Below, piece after piece: positions 11,126 through 22,201 of a DNA stretch of 64,000 nucleotides. The notes beneath the pieces were generated by a model. It made no database searches, was not told the origin of the DNA, and saw only the letters and a list, made by a program, of their open reading frames with translations. The stretch comes from Acanthochromis polyacanthus (Eukaryota; Chordata; Actinopteri; Pomacentridae), in the NCBI RefSeq assembly GCF_021347895.1, contig NC_067122.1, positions 40,677,082 to 40,741,081 on the forward strand, in the 5' to 3' direction. The translations under genes and the position numbers were made by a program. The number at the start of each line of letters is the position of its first letter. Position 1 is the first letter of the stretch.

Positions 11126-12033
11126 TGTCAGGGCCCTCTCTTCACCCCTCCCCACCTGGCATCCCAAACTAACCCCCTCCCTATGTGTCTCCTGTCTCCC
11201 ATCCGTCCCTCTTCCTCTGCTCTCCCTCAGCGCGACACCTGAGTGGAGTTCGGCTTCGCAGCCGTCTCCACTCAGGTAATCAATCTCCTCCATGAGTCCC
11301 GGGCAGCTGGAAGAAATCATCCTGATTACCCACCTCACAATAAGTACCGGCTCAACACTCCACACCCTGCCAGATTGTTGAATAGACTTTCACTGTCAGT
11401 TCTCTCTCTCGCTGCAGATAACTCATTGAGAAGTTTGACGTTTCTAACGTGCTCCTTTCTTGCTCCCTTCCAGACCCAGCTGCCCGGAGACCTCCCCACC
11501 TGGAACCCTCATCTGACTCCCCTGAGCCATTCGGCACCGGTCCCCTCCCTGCTCGGATCCTCCATCCCGTCTGGACCCCTTCCTGGGACCCCCGACCCGT
11601 CTCCCTCCCCGCTACGGAAGCTGCAGCATCCCAACCGCTGCTCCCAGCCTCCCGGAGCCCCCTCCCGGACCCTCACCGGTGAGACGCCGCCTCTGCTCGG
11701 CCAACCCGACACCTCGGCCCCCTCCGGATCGTCAGAGTGCCTCCCCAAGAGCCCCCTCTCCTCCGCCGAACCCCGAGCCCTAGACATCTGGCCGCCAGGG
11801 ATCCCCCTCTGTGGTCCGCGACGCCTCCGGTCCCGCCCGGACCACGGACGACCGCCGATCCCCGGCCCCCAGATCCACCCGGCCACATCCTCCCTCCACC
11901 TGCATTCCCGTCCCTGCATTCCGGTCCTCATACTTCAGCCATATCCACCCCTGAAAAATAAATCCTTTTTTCAACTTCTCCGGTTCTGGTAGTAGTGGCT
12001 CTCTGTTCGGTCTGCATAAGCTAAGCCGTGACA
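11126..12033 (+). mobile_element. solo LTR-like element, copy A, with 5-bp TSD
   Basis: It begins TGTCAGGGCC and ends CCGTGACA (TG...CA). It is flanked by the exact direct repeat ACAAG (11121-11125 and 12034-12038). It is GC- and pyrimidine-rich and carries an AATAAA at about 11956 followed by 77 bp to the 3' end. This fits U3-R-U5 organisation. A 249-codon Pro/Ser-rich open frame (11243-11992) is a by-product of the C-rich composition, not a gene. The inverted relative at 17047-20225 shares the ends, the 'cactcaggtaatcaa' block, the 'caataagtaccggctca' block and the C-rich 3' half. The autonomous partner is not in the window, so the retrotransposon superfamily is unknown. Confidence 0.8.
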
Positions 12034-12099
12034 ACAAGTGTCTACTCTTTCAGCGTTCAGCTGAGCAGCATGTATGTAATCCATGAAAGCCTGTTCACT

Positions 12100-12128
12100 G
12101 TTAGTATGGCTGAGTGGTCTTAGCACTT
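12100..12128 (+). pseudogene. tRNA-Leu 5' fragment
   Basis: The short match 'ttagtatggctgagtggtct' corresponds to the acceptor and D arm of tRNA-Leu. The rest is not recognisable. It belongs to the decayed tRNA cluster. Confidence 0.4.
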
Positions 12129-12247
12129 ACACTAATAAGCCATAACATGAAAGACTCAAAATATATAATTTAGGTCAATGTATTAGCAGAAATGGATGTT
12201 CAAATAGCTTTAAAGACTTTTCTCACAAGTCCACCTGAAGAATGAAG

Positions 12248-12319
12248 AGCAGAGTGGTGCAGCGGAAGCGTGCTGGGCCAATAACCCAGAGTTTGATGGA
12301 TTGAAACCATCCTCTGCTG
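12248..12319 (+). pseudogene. initiator-Met-type tRNA pseudogene 3 with AAT anticodon
   Basis: It is 72 nt with a fully paired 7-bp acceptor stem (AGCAGAG/CTCTGCT). The A-box region is 'tggtgcagcgg'. The anticodon loop reads CCAATAA instead of CCCATAA, giving AAT in place of CAT. The T arm has two or three changes. No oligo-T terminator follows. It is probably inactive, although the acceptor stem is the best preserved of the four copies. Confidence 0.7.
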
Positions 12320-12651
12320 AGTGTTAGAATAAGCAATATTAACTTTAACTCACGTGTCCAATTTGAAGAAACGTAACCGAAGTTATGGTGAGTCGACAGT
12401 TGAATACTTTGACGAGACTTTCTTGTGCTTCAAGAAAAGCAATGTAGATGATCCGGTATGTTGGCTGAGTAATATAAGATCCAATGACTGCCATGTTTAA
12501 TTTTCTGTATTTGCAACTTCCAGCATTACCTTTACAGTTATATATTTATAACAGCTATTGTTTGCTACCAATGGAGCAAGTCAGATTCTAACATGTTGTA
12601 TGATTACTAGGTGGTGCAACAGAAATGTCCAACTTTCCATAAGTCACAAAG

Positions 12652-12723
12652 AGCAGAATGGTGCAGCAGAGGTGTACTGGGCCCATAACCCAGAGGTTGA
12701 TGGATTGAAACCATCCTTTGGTA
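12652..12723 (+). pseudogene. initiator-Met tRNA pseudogene 4
   Basis: It is 72 nt with anticodon arm 'actgggcccataacccag' (CAT). The acceptor stem is damaged (AGCAGAA against CCTTTGG). Its 5' flank 'gtggtgcaacagaaatgtcc' resembles the flank of copy 2 ('gttgcagtagaaatgtgct'), which supports origin by tandem duplication. Confidence 0.75.
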
Positions 12724-12854
12724 AGTTTGAACATTTGATCTCATTCCTCCCTTCATCCATTTTCACACTGTATGTTTTTCACCTAAGCATTGTTCAATTC
12801 CTGAACCTAACTTTTGGATTCTGACTGCAGAAACTAGTAAAGTACATACACAGC

Positions 12855-12900
12855 GACAGAGACTGAGAGGTCTAAGGTGCTGGATTAAGGCTCTGCTAGA
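12855..12900 (+). pseudogene. tRNA-Leu(AAG)-like fragment
   Basis: The sequence 'gactgagaggtctaaggtgctggattaaggctctgct' matches the D and anticodon arms of tRNA-Leu(AAG). The variable and T arms are lost. It lies about 130 bp after the iMet-like copy 4, repeating the iMet-then-Leu order seen at 7.8-8.3 kb. Confidence 0.6.
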
Positions 12901-13033
12901 TGTAAATGTCTTTAACTGGCTAGATTCCATGCTGCCTCATTGCTTTGCACCCATTACTAAATTAATATTAGCAGGGGGTTGGAGCATCATTTTGACAGCT
13001 TCATTCTTAATTCTGTTTCTAGAAAAACGTGAT

Positions 13034-13068
13034 GGTAGTGTGGCCGAGTGGTCTAAGGCGCAGCAGTT
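13034..13068 (+). pseudogene. tRNA-Leu 5' half fragment
   Basis: The sequence 'ggtagtgtggccgagtggtctaaggcgcagcag' is close to the first third of a vertebrate tRNA-Leu, with an intact A box. The 3' two-thirds are missing. The flank 'cttaattctgtttctagaa' matches the flanks of the other Leu-like copies. Confidence 0.65.
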
Positions 13069-13099
13069 TGTGGGGGCAGTTTCACCAAGCAGTTCTCCA

Positions 13100-13552
13100 T
13101 TGCTTCCTCAAGAATGTACAGGAGTCAATATTAGAGTAGTTCAGCTTCCATACATGCTTGAGCTCAAAGTCAGTTCTGAAGAAGAGTAACTTCTACCTCC
13201 TGAGACTTTATTTCTGATTTTGTGCCCACAAGTATTTTGAATGCAATATCCACTTGTTCCATAAAATATCCAAACCAAGAAGAGTTAAATCTGCCACTAG
13301 CAATAAAATCACTGCATAGAGAGATGATTAGTGAATATTAACACAAGTAATGACTACTGAATTTGAGTCATAAATCACACACAATGTCAAATATGTTAAA
13401 CATGAATAAACATAATAATGCTGATTTGTTTCATGAATAAAAGCTTCAGTAAGCAAACTGAATAGAAAAGTTGTACTTTTTTATGACCGCTTCCACTGTG
13501 AGGAGGCAAAATAACAGTACACGACCCCACATGCTCTTGCTCACTGCTAAAA
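13100..13552. other. non-coding stretch, no gene seen
   Basis: AT-rich sequence leading into the AC repeat. No domain or repeat was recognised. Confidence 0.4.
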
Positions 13553-13668
<116 letters not shown>

Positions 13669-13669
13669 C

Positions 13670-14440
13670 ATGGACACAACACATTGATTGACCTGACCTT
13701 TGCTAATGTCTCGTCTGCCCTCTCCTATGTCCTCCTGGACCTCCTCTGATTGGCTAATAGGGCTGTTACGCTCCGGCAGGTTGAAATTTTAAAGATAACC
13801 TGCCTGTTGGTGGAGCTGAGGAGGGAGAGGAGAGGAGGTGGAGGACAGGAGGAAGACAAGGCGATTGATTGATACACGGGCGGTTCAATGAGAAGAAGCT
13901 GGAAAAGGTGACTGTTTGGCAGTGCAAACACACACACATTCACCCTCAAGGTGTTTGTGGATATTATGCACAAAAACAAACCCTCTATGCATGCCCGAGT
14001 GATTTGTCTGTGTGTACATGCTTTTGTGTACCAGTGTCTGTAAGTCCAGTTTGGTATTGGTGTGTATCATTCACTGTGCATCAGCATCACAGCAGTACTT
14101 CCTATTTGCTACTATTCTCCTCTATCATCTGTCTTTCTTATGATTTAAAGCAAGCACAGATTTTCAATGTGTGTTGATGTCCATGTTTTCTTACGTCCCT
14201 CACTGCTCATTCATGCTTGACTCATGCTTCAAATCCAGAATATGTTATCAGCCAGCATGAAAAATGTGCAGATGTTTCCTGCAAAGTGTAGACAAAAGAG
14301 AGATGCATAATTTTATTATGTTTCAGTGTCAGTTAGAGATACTATTATTATACATGTTAAATTTTAATTAAAAGACTTGTTTTAAGCCTCAACATCATGT
14401 TATTTTCAGTTTTTTTTCCCCCAAAGGGTGGCATGGTGGT
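13670..14440. other. non-coding stretch, no gene seen
   Basis: It contains a purine-rich patch near 13815-13860 and short CA runs. No gene could be supported. Confidence 0.4.
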
Positions 14441-14444
14441 AAAG

Positions 14445-15797
14445 GTGGTAGGTTCAATTCAACTGAATTGAATTCAACTTTTTATGTAGTTCTAATGATA
14501 ATTGAAATTGTCTCAAGACGCTTCACAGAACCCATATGCCTGAACCCCCAGAGCGAGCCCTAAGACGACAGTGGCAAGAAAAAAACTCTCTTTTAACGAG
14601 AAGAAACCTGGAACAGAACCCGACTCTTATGGAAGGACCCATCTGCTGCTGGCTGACGGGTTGAGAAGGACAGAAGAGGTAGAGGGGGAAGGATGGGAGA
14701 AGAGGGGAGTGGGGGACAAGGAAAAATACAACAAACATTAGGATACATGCATGAAAACAGTAACATAGATGATGCATACAAAGTACAAGCTAACATTAAA
14801 ACTATTCAGAAGTTTACTGTAACAGTGTAAGGCTCTGGCATTAAATATAATACATATATAGCTGGTAGTAAACTTCAGACAGTATGTAGATGAGCATATC
14901 AAGTATAGTGAGGGTGATACAGAGAAGATCGGTGGACATGGGCAGCTGGGAGCAGAGGGCTGGAAGAAAGGCAGCAGCAGCATCCCACAGTGGACATGAT
15001 GGAGACGAGACCAGCTGGTGGGACAACAACCACAGATTTGAAGCATCCAGCTCTGGGACCAGGGACACTTGGAGAATGAACACAGGGGGACACAAAGTGA
15101 ATGCAATGTAATAATGGCATGTATAGTAAATACAAAGGTAGTTAGAGAAGAGCTCAGTGCATTCAGAGTCCCCTCATGCTCCTCATGTCCCCCAGAAGCC
15201 TAGGCCTATAGCAGCAGAACTAGGGGCAGAAGTAAGGGACGTCGAAGCCCCGTAGATGCTGACTCCAGCTGACCCCCTCAGGATCGCCCAGTCAGCCCTA
15301 ACTATAAGATTTGTCAAAAAAGGAAGGTTTTAAGCCTGGTCTTAAAAATAGAGAGGGTGTCCACCTCCTGAACCCAAACTGGGAGCAGGTTCCACAGGAG
15401 AGGAGCTGATAATTGAAGGCTGTGCCTTCCATTCTACTTTTAGAATTCTAGGAACAAGAAGTAAGCCTGCAGTCTGAGAACAAAGAGTTCTGCTAGGATA
15501 ATAAGGTACTATTACATTTTCAAGATATGATGGAGATTGGTTTTTAAGAGCTTTGTTTGTCAGGAGAAGGATTTTAAATTTTATTCTAGATTTCACAGAA
15601 AACCAATGAAGAGAAACCAGTACAGGAGAAATATGATCTCTCTTGCTAACTCCCATCAGTACTCTGGCTGCAGCATTTTGGATCAGCTGTAGGTGTTTCA
15701 GGGCCAGTACAGCTATTTGATGCTTGGATGGATGTTGGTCAAATCCTTGTTTCCACTCACAGCTGGTTGGATGGTATTTCAAGCTCCTTACAGTCAA
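14445..15797 (-). mobile_element. 5'-truncated LINE (L2/CR1 group) 3' end
   Basis: Read on the minus strand, a reverse-transcriptase C-terminal frame (15797-15342) is followed by about 0.9 kb of 3' UTR. The UTR includes 'ggtttcttctcgttaaaaga' and 'cactgtcgtcttagggctcg', and the element ends near 14445 in 'gaattcaattcagttgaatt' repeats. These are the familiar 3' landmarks of abundant teleost LINEs. The 100-bp tail inserted in the SINE at 60.5 kb is the same 3' end. Confidence 0.85.
15342..15797 (-). pseudogene. LINE reverse transcriptase C-terminal region
   Basis: Open for 151 codons. Residues about 35-110 carry the hallmark 'LQLIQNAAARVLMG', 'HISPVLVSLHW', 'KFKILLLTNKAL' and 'PSYLENVIVPY' blocks of the post-polymerase region of L2/CR1-group ORF2. 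After 'LLLVPRILKVEWK' the normal 'RAFSYLAPQLWNSLP' block appears only in a shifted frame (SSPVEPAPSLGSG). The polymerase palm and endonuclease are absent because the insertion is 5' truncated. Not functional. Confidence 0.8.
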
Positions 15798-15799
15798 GA

Positions 15800-17041
15800 T
15801 TTAACAGTTGATCCCAACATTAATATTAACTTTCTAACATTTGCATCATGTCAATTTAGTCCTTTTTTTTTGCAAATTTCTTTGTTCTGCACCTGGGTCT
15901 GAGCCCTTATGATGAAGGAGCAAACAACAGCAACTGTAGTTGTGAAGAAACAAAACATTCTCAAGATTTCTTTGTGATGCTGTGAAATATTGTCAGCAAC
16001 ATCACTTAATGGCCCACAATTAGCAAAAAAATACCTAGCAATACACTCCAGCACTGCTCTGCTACACACAAGCCAACCAAATGTTTACCCTATCAGCAAA
16101 TTTAAGCCTGAGAATCAAAACAGGCAGTTTTATCATATACTGAATGCACACTTGTTTAAGATAACAAAGAAAATAATAGAAGACAAATGCATGTTTACAT
16201 TCCCAGGAGAAAGTCTGTGACAAAAAGGCAAAGTAAAGCTCATGAAGTGGGACGACACACAGTTTGTAAAATTAGATGAATGTCGCGCCATTCCTGTTGT
16301 AGCACTGGATGTGTCCTTTATAGAAAGATATCTAATCTTTATATGAAGCCATATGTACTCAAGTTCATAATATATTTAGGAACATTATTAAGAATAGGTT
16401 AAAAAAGAACATGAAACCAGAAATATCAATATAAAACTGTCAAAATCGAGGTTCTGACTTAACCTACACAGTATTGTACAAGAATGCACATTGAAGAATA
16501 ACATAGTTATGTTATTCTACAACATATTCTGTAACATATTTATACTATTCTGCTGGTCAACTGCTGATTGTGTTTTTTTGTCAAAAAGCGTAACAATACG
16601 TCAATCAAAGTGGTGAAAAAAAAAAAAAGGTGTATAGATGTTCTTCACACTGCTATAAAACATGTGATAATCAAACAAGTTTAATGTGGCCTGAAACAGA
16701 ATAAGGCAAATACAAAGTTCTACTAACCAGGAAATTTTAAGAAGAATAAAAAGAAAAAACATTTAACTTTTCTGGCTGTACAAAGGCATGAATAAAAATT
16801 GAAATTACTTCTGAATGTTTTTGTTTTTTTGGGATTGGTCATTTGTTCACAGATAATCTTCAAATGCATATTGGCCATACAGATCTGTATCATTTTATTT
16901 ACAACATGAAAATTTACTCGGATAGCTGTGTCTTCTTGAAATGATATTGTATTTCTTATTTGAAATGCTCATCGCTGACTGGAAAAAAGTTGTTCTTCGT
17001 CCAGACCATTACACTGACAGCCATTAGGTGTCCTTATGAGT
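15800..17041. other. non-coding stretch, no gene seen
   Basis: AT-rich with A runs (16618-16628). No ORF with a domain was seen. Confidence 0.4.
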
Positions 17042-19089
17042 AGTTCTGTCACGATCTGAGGAGGGCTGGACCCGAGCAGAGAGCCACACCACCAAGGCTG
17101 GTTGGAATGAAGGGTTTTATTGCTGGGGGGTGAAATGGTGGCTAGATGGGGGAAAACCAGAGTGCTGGTGTAGTGGGGGGTTTTGACCAGGAACGGGGGG
17201 TCCAGGCAGGGACAGAAGGGGTCCAGGCAGGAATGGGGGTCCAGGCATGAGCAGGGGGGTTTAGGCATGAGCAGAGGGGTCCAGGAAGAGAAAACCGGTG
17301 ATGACTTGGGTTGGGGAGAGCCGGAGGGAAGGAGGACAGCAGGGATCCCGGACAGCTGAGTCTGGCAGAGGCAGAAGGACAAAAACAATGTAAAAAATTA
17401 AAGCTGCAAGCAGCGATGGACGGGTCCTCGCATCCACGCTGGTCGTGAATCCACGCACGTCCACCAGGTGGCGCTGTGACTGAGAGTGTATGTCGGCCTC
17501 TGAATCGCATCTGGACCAGAGTCCAATCATACATTTAAAATTTCAGCCAGACTGTAGCATGTTCAGAGCAGTTATAGAGCATTTCCTGTCCATCCACCAG
17601 GTGGCGCTGTAACTCAGAGTGTATTTCACACAGTGGATGTGATGAGGGTTGGACTCTGATCACTCATGAAAAGTTTCAGGCTGATTTGATCATGTAGAGG
17701 CCAGTTATACAGCATTTACTGTCCCTCCATCAGGTGGCGCTGCGACTGAGAGTGTCTGTTGGCCTGTAGATGTGATCAGGATTGGATTGTGATCACACAT
17801 GGAAAGTTTGAGGCAGATTGGAGCATGCAGAGGAGAGTTATACAGCAGTTGATGTTTCATGGCGAAGCATCAAAACGCTGATGGTCGCCATGGCCACGCC
17901 ATTTGGCTTCTGGTTAAACTTTTGATAACTTTTCCAAACCAAGTCCTGCTGTGTGGACTGACAAAATTTCAGGTCTCCTGGAATTATCCCCTAGGAGGTA
18001 TTAACTCTCAAAAATGAGAAAAATCATCAAAAATCTCACAATTAATCCAAGATGGCCGACTTCCTGTTGGGTTTAGGACATGGCTCCAAGAGGCTTTTTT
18101 GTGCGTCCTGATGTGCTCTATAAGCCTCCCAAATTTCATGGATGTAGGTGAAACGTGCTGGGGGGGCTGTTTGTTAAAAATACTGTAGGGGGCGCTATAG
18201 CATGTGCAGTGCCGAGATGCATACAGTGTTGTTACTTGGGTCAATGGTGATGTGTGTGGTAATTTTTGTGAGCATTGGAGTATTCCTAACCTGTCAGAAA
18301 GGGCTTTGTTTTTCATGGCGATATTTGGTTGCTACGGCAACAGCGTTACATGAAATGTCACACCCTTCACAGTGTGTGATTGTCAAGAGGTGAAGACTCG
18401 ACTGACCAATTTCCAGCATGATATCACCAAGTTTGGGGCCATTGTACCTGAAAATATAAGGCCTTAAACTTACTATTACCAACAGGTGGCGCTATGACTT
18501 TTTCAAAATTTATGAGTGTGGATGTGTTCAGACTGGACCTGGTATCCAGCATGTGAAGTCTGAGGCAGATAGGATGTTGTTCAGCTGAGATATGAATCGT
18601 TAAATTTTCATGGCGAAACATCGAAATTGGTTTGGCCGCCACAGACACGCCCTTTGATGACAAGTCACCATTTTCACTGGGATGCATCATCAATGTGTTT
18701 AGGCTGTTGTCACTGCATTTGAAGTGAATATGATCAACTGGGTAACAATAGGGCATGAAAGTGTAAAAGATGTCTATTTCCTGAAACCACAAGGTGGCGC
18801 TATGACTGTCAATGAATATCCCTATGTGGATGACATCAGGACAGGACTGTCATCATACATGTAAAGTTTCAGGCAGATTGGAGCATGTTGAGAAGAATTA
18901 GACACCACTTCCTGTTTCATGGCGAAGGATCAGTTGTTTGAGGCTCCGCCATGGCCACACCTTTTGGCTTCTGGTTGAGTTTTTGATAACTTTTCATCAG
19001 AAAGGTCTGGTGCATGTACTGGCCAAATTTCAGTTCTCTCAGACTTATCCACTAGGAGCTATAAATTTTGACAAATGTACAGCAAATTC

Positions 19090-19690
19090 AAGATGGCCGA
19101 CTTCCTGTTGGGTTTAGGGTGTGGCTGTGATTGACTTTTTGGTGTGTCCTGATGTGGTGCATATGCCCACCAAATATTGTAGCTGTAAATAAAACATTGT
19201 GGAAGTTGGCCTAATGACCACTGTTTCAATTTTGCAGGTGGCGCTATAGAGCCATTTTTTCACACATATGCGCAACTCCCATAAAATATCAAATTTTTCG
19301 CCAGTCCTGATGTGCACGCCAAATTTCACGCGTTTTGGTTCATGATAAGGCCGCCAAAAAGGCAAGTCATTTCCCGAGGAGCGATTAAGTTTGAAAAATT
19401 TACAGCAAATTGAAGGTGGCCGACTTCCTGTTGGGTTTAGGGCGTGGCTGTAATTGACTTTTTGGTGTGTCCAGATGTTCTGCATATGCCCACCAAATAT
19501 TGTAGCTGTACATGAAACATTGTGGCAGTTGGCCTAATGACTACTTTTTCAAGTTTGCAGGTGGCGCTATAGAGCCATTTTGCCACGCACATGCGCAACT
19601 CCCATAAAATATCAAATTTTTCGCCAGTCCTGATGTGCATGCCAAATTTCACGCGTTTTGGAGTATGATAAGGCCGCCAAAAAGCCAATT
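19090..19690. repeat. tandem duplication, 323-bp period
   Basis: Two copies of a unit that contains 'cttcctgttgggtttagg', 'catatgcccaccaaatattg', 'ggtggcgctatagagccat' and 'ttcacgcgttttgg'. The box 'cttcctgttggg' is at 19101 and 19424. The copies are over 85 percent alike by eye. Confidence 0.85.
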
Positions 19691-19702
19691 TACTTTACGG
19701 GA

Positions 19703-19743
19703 GAAAAAAAAAAAAAAAAAAAAAAATAATAATAATAATAATA
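19703..19743. repeat. poly-A plus (TAA)n
   Basis: An A run of about 24 bases followed by about six TAA units, internal to the 2.4-kb repeat. Confidence 0.9.
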
Positions 19744-20080
19744 AACCCTAGGGTTTCAATAGGGTCCTTGGCACCGCTGGTGCCTTGGACAGTCGGTGCC
19801 CTGGCACCGCCTGTCCTTCGCACCCTCGGTGCTCGGACCCTAACAAGGCAGGAACTCAAAACAGAACTAGTAAGAGGCTAGAGAGCAAAACTGAACTGCA
19901 TGGTTCTTGTTTAATACTCTGGCAGGGAGTGGAAGGCTGAGCCGGTACTTATTGTTGAGGTGAGTCATTAGTGAGATGATCGTCAGCTGTCCGGGAGCCG
20001 TGGAGGTGGTTGATTGCCTGAGTGGAGTCAGCTGAGAAGTTAGACTCCACTCAGGCACCGAGCTGCGGGGGGAAGATACA

Positions 20081-20210
20081 GGGCAGAGGAGTGGATGGGA
20101 GACAGGCAAGACAGACAGGGCAGAGGAGTGGATGGGAGACAGGCAAGACAGACAGGGCAGAGGAGCGGATGGGAGACAGGCAAGACAGACAGACAGACAG
20201 GGCAGAGGAG
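20081..20210. repeat. 37-bp minisatellite in the LTR
   Basis: The unit starting 'gggcagaggagtggatggg' begins at 20081, 20118 and 20155, with a partial fourth unit at 20200 after two extra ACAG units. It sits in the U3-equivalent part of LTR copy B (minus orientation) and is absent from copy A. Confidence 0.9.
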
Positions 20211-20230
20211 AAGGGAGCTGTGACAAGTTC

Positions 20231-21629
20231 TCATCATACTGCCATACGAATAATGGAACAATGTCCCTTTGCAATTTCTAAAGTCACTCTCTGATCCTTT
20301 GGGTGCCTTTATTTGCACAGCTTTTACATCTGTGCTGCTGAGGCAATTCAGGAAGTTACGCAGCCTTCCAAAGTCACCCACAACACCATTGTGGAGTCCC
20401 ATTTGGGAAATGCACACTCCAGCCTTTCAAAGCCTGCCAAGACACAAGTTGTGTTTTGCTGCAAGCCCTTGGTTGTAATCATGCTCAAAGTCAAAGCCAA
20501 CATCAGTGAAATACACCCATAGAGCATGTCGAATGTATGAAAAGTTATGGCAGAATCACTACATTGAATTGTCAAAATTTGGAAAGATTTGTGTTATTTA
20601 GAAAGAAGTACATAGTAGGAGGCACAGTGTTTGGTTTTTCCACCACAGGGAGGTCTGTGATTGAACCCTAGTCCTTCTATTTTTTTGAATTATCCAACTC
20701 AAATAGTGTGTCTAACAATGGCAGTCAAACACAAACCATGGCTTAAAGAGTGCGTCTTCCAAAAAATGTGATGACAATTCAAGAAGTGAATCTTTCACCA
20801 TTATGATTGCAAAAGGCTGGAAAACTTGACAGTCATTAAAAGGCAAAAAGGCTTGGTTGTATCAGAAGAGTGGTGAGTGTGACATGCTCTCCAACCACTT
20901 CTGAAATCAAAAAAATGACTGTACATCATCCAAATGGAAACACTCAACACGGACCATCCTTGGTGATATTGAAAAATAGAGATGCTGGCACAATTTATCA
21001 GAAAGTCCTGCCAGGTATATTTAGTTATTAGCATGAAAAGTTCAAAACCAGTGTGCTTTCTCACCTCAGCTCAGGTGACCTATCAAGGTGTGAAAAGGCT
21101 GTGATTGTTGCATTGTTGGTTTTGTAAAGCCAGAAAAATGGTTGAACACATATACCCACATAAACTGATACCGGAAAGCAGTGGATCTGGAGACTTTCTG
21201 AAGCTATTCAATAATCCGACAAACAATTTGGGCAAACATAAGACTTAGCAAAAGGTCAGTTGACTCGACAGAATCCTTGGATAAAGCAACACATATCTCA
21301 TAAGCTTGACGAGGTCATGTTTGAAGACTGAGACAGAATCAATACTTTTTTTCTCAGTGTTTGTTTTGTTTTATTTTTGTGTTTCGGGTAATTTTTAGGG
21401 CTTTATTTGACAGATACAGTGCTAAAATGCAGCATATGTAGAGAGACAAAGCAGGGGAATGACATCAATGGATGATCTTATCCATGAATTGAGCTAGCGA
21501 CTTATTGCTTGTAGACATTACCCACATTAACCACTCAGGTATTGCCCCTAGAAATTGTGCATTTAACTGTATTTTGGCAGAGTTCTGGTGTGTCTGAATT
21601 ACTTCTTAAGAAGTGCTATCGAACTGTCG
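20231..21629. other. non-coding stretch, no gene seen
   Basis: No domain or splice-consistent exon was recognised. The part from 21400 ('gggctttatttgacagata') resembles dispersed-repeat sequence but is too short to name. Confidence 0.35.
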
Positions 21630-21835
21630 GAAATCAAGAGAAAATGCCAAGAGTGTGCAAAGCAGTAGTCAAAGCAAAGGATGGCTATTTTGAAGAATCT
21701 AAAATGTTTACTACGTATTTCCATATACGTTCATTAATAGTTTTGATGCCGTCAGTGAGAATCTACAATGTAAATACTCATGAAAATAAAGAAAAAAAAT
21801 ATTAAATGAGAAGGTGTGTCCAAAATTTTGACTGA
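21630..21835 (+). mobile_element. Tc1-type transposon, 3' end only
   Basis: The frame 'EKMPRVCKAVVKAKDGYFEE' (about 21640-21700) is the last part of a Tc1-family transposase. It is followed by the 3' UTR and an inverted-repeat end, 'gaaggtgtgtccaaaatttt', then GACTGAATGTA. The 5' part of the element is missing or unrecognisable. It belongs to a different Tc1 lineage from the intact copy at 26924. Confidence 0.8.
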
Positions 21836-22169
21836 ATGTATGGATAGATGAAGATTTAACATTTAAATACCAGGTAAGCAACCTTGTCACTAAAATGCGA
21901 CAAAAGATCAGTTTTCTGTACAGAAACAAATCCAGCTGTCCTTTATTCTGTAGGAAAAGAGCTGATGAAGCTATGTTGTTATCTGTCATTGATTATAGTG
22001 ATGTGATTACAGACATGCTGCAACTTCAGCTCTAAAGCCTTTGGACAGTGTAGATCACTCTGCTCTTAGATTTATTACTGGTGACGGGTACAGAACTCAT
22101 CATCGTATTCTGTATGAGAATGTTGGTTGGCCTTCACTGGAAGAGAGGCGCAACAATGATTGGCTTATT

Positions 22170-22201
<32 letters not shown>
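21836..22201 (+). pseudogene. LINE ORF2 C-terminal fragment, part 1
   Basis: The translation reads 'WIDEDLTFKYQVSNLVTKM', 'FLYRNKSSCPLF' and 'LLSVIDYSDVITDM', then frame-shifts into 'LRFITGDGYRTHHR' and 'VGWPSLEERRNN'. This is the C-terminal landmark set of fish LINE ORF2 proteins. It is cut at 22201 by a Tc1-like element and resumes at 23758. Confidence 0.7.
22160..22200. repeat. TA-rich microsatellite at the Tc1 target
   Basis: A (TA)n tract immediately left of the degenerate Tc1-like element. It supplies the TA dinucleotide used as target. Confidence 0.8.

Larger units (their letters stand above)
17397..19847. mobile_element. 2.4-kb dispersed repeat inserted in LTR copy B
   Basis: It starts AAGCTGCAAGCAGCGATGGA and ends 'ccctcggtgctcggaccc'. 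It is flanked by TAA on both sides, a candidate 3-bp target duplication. The interior has at least six 'ggtggcgct' boxes, repeated 'atggccgacttcctgttggg' boxes, and an A/TAA-rich stretch near 19705-19743. No protein is encoded. This is a common fish repeat. Its short inverted GGGTCC/GGACCC near the ends hints at a DNA transposon, but the class is not settled. Confidence 0.75.
17047..20225 (-). mobile_element. solo LTR-like element, copy B, inverted, split by a repeat
   Basis: The ends are TGTCACGATC (left) and GCTGTGACA (right), flanked by the exact 5-bp repeat AGTTC (17042-17046 and 20226-20230). Without the 2.4-kb insertion it would be about 0.73 kb. Read on the minus strand it matches copy A: 'cactcaggcaatcaa', 'caataagtaccggctca', a C-rich second half and AATAAA near the end. 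Same family as 11126-12033, opposite orientation. Confidence 0.8.

Noticed and set aside
11243..11992. 249-codon plus-strand open frame, Pro/Ser-rich
   Set aside because: It lies wholly inside the solo LTR, is driven by C-rich composition, and overlaps several equally long frames on both strands.
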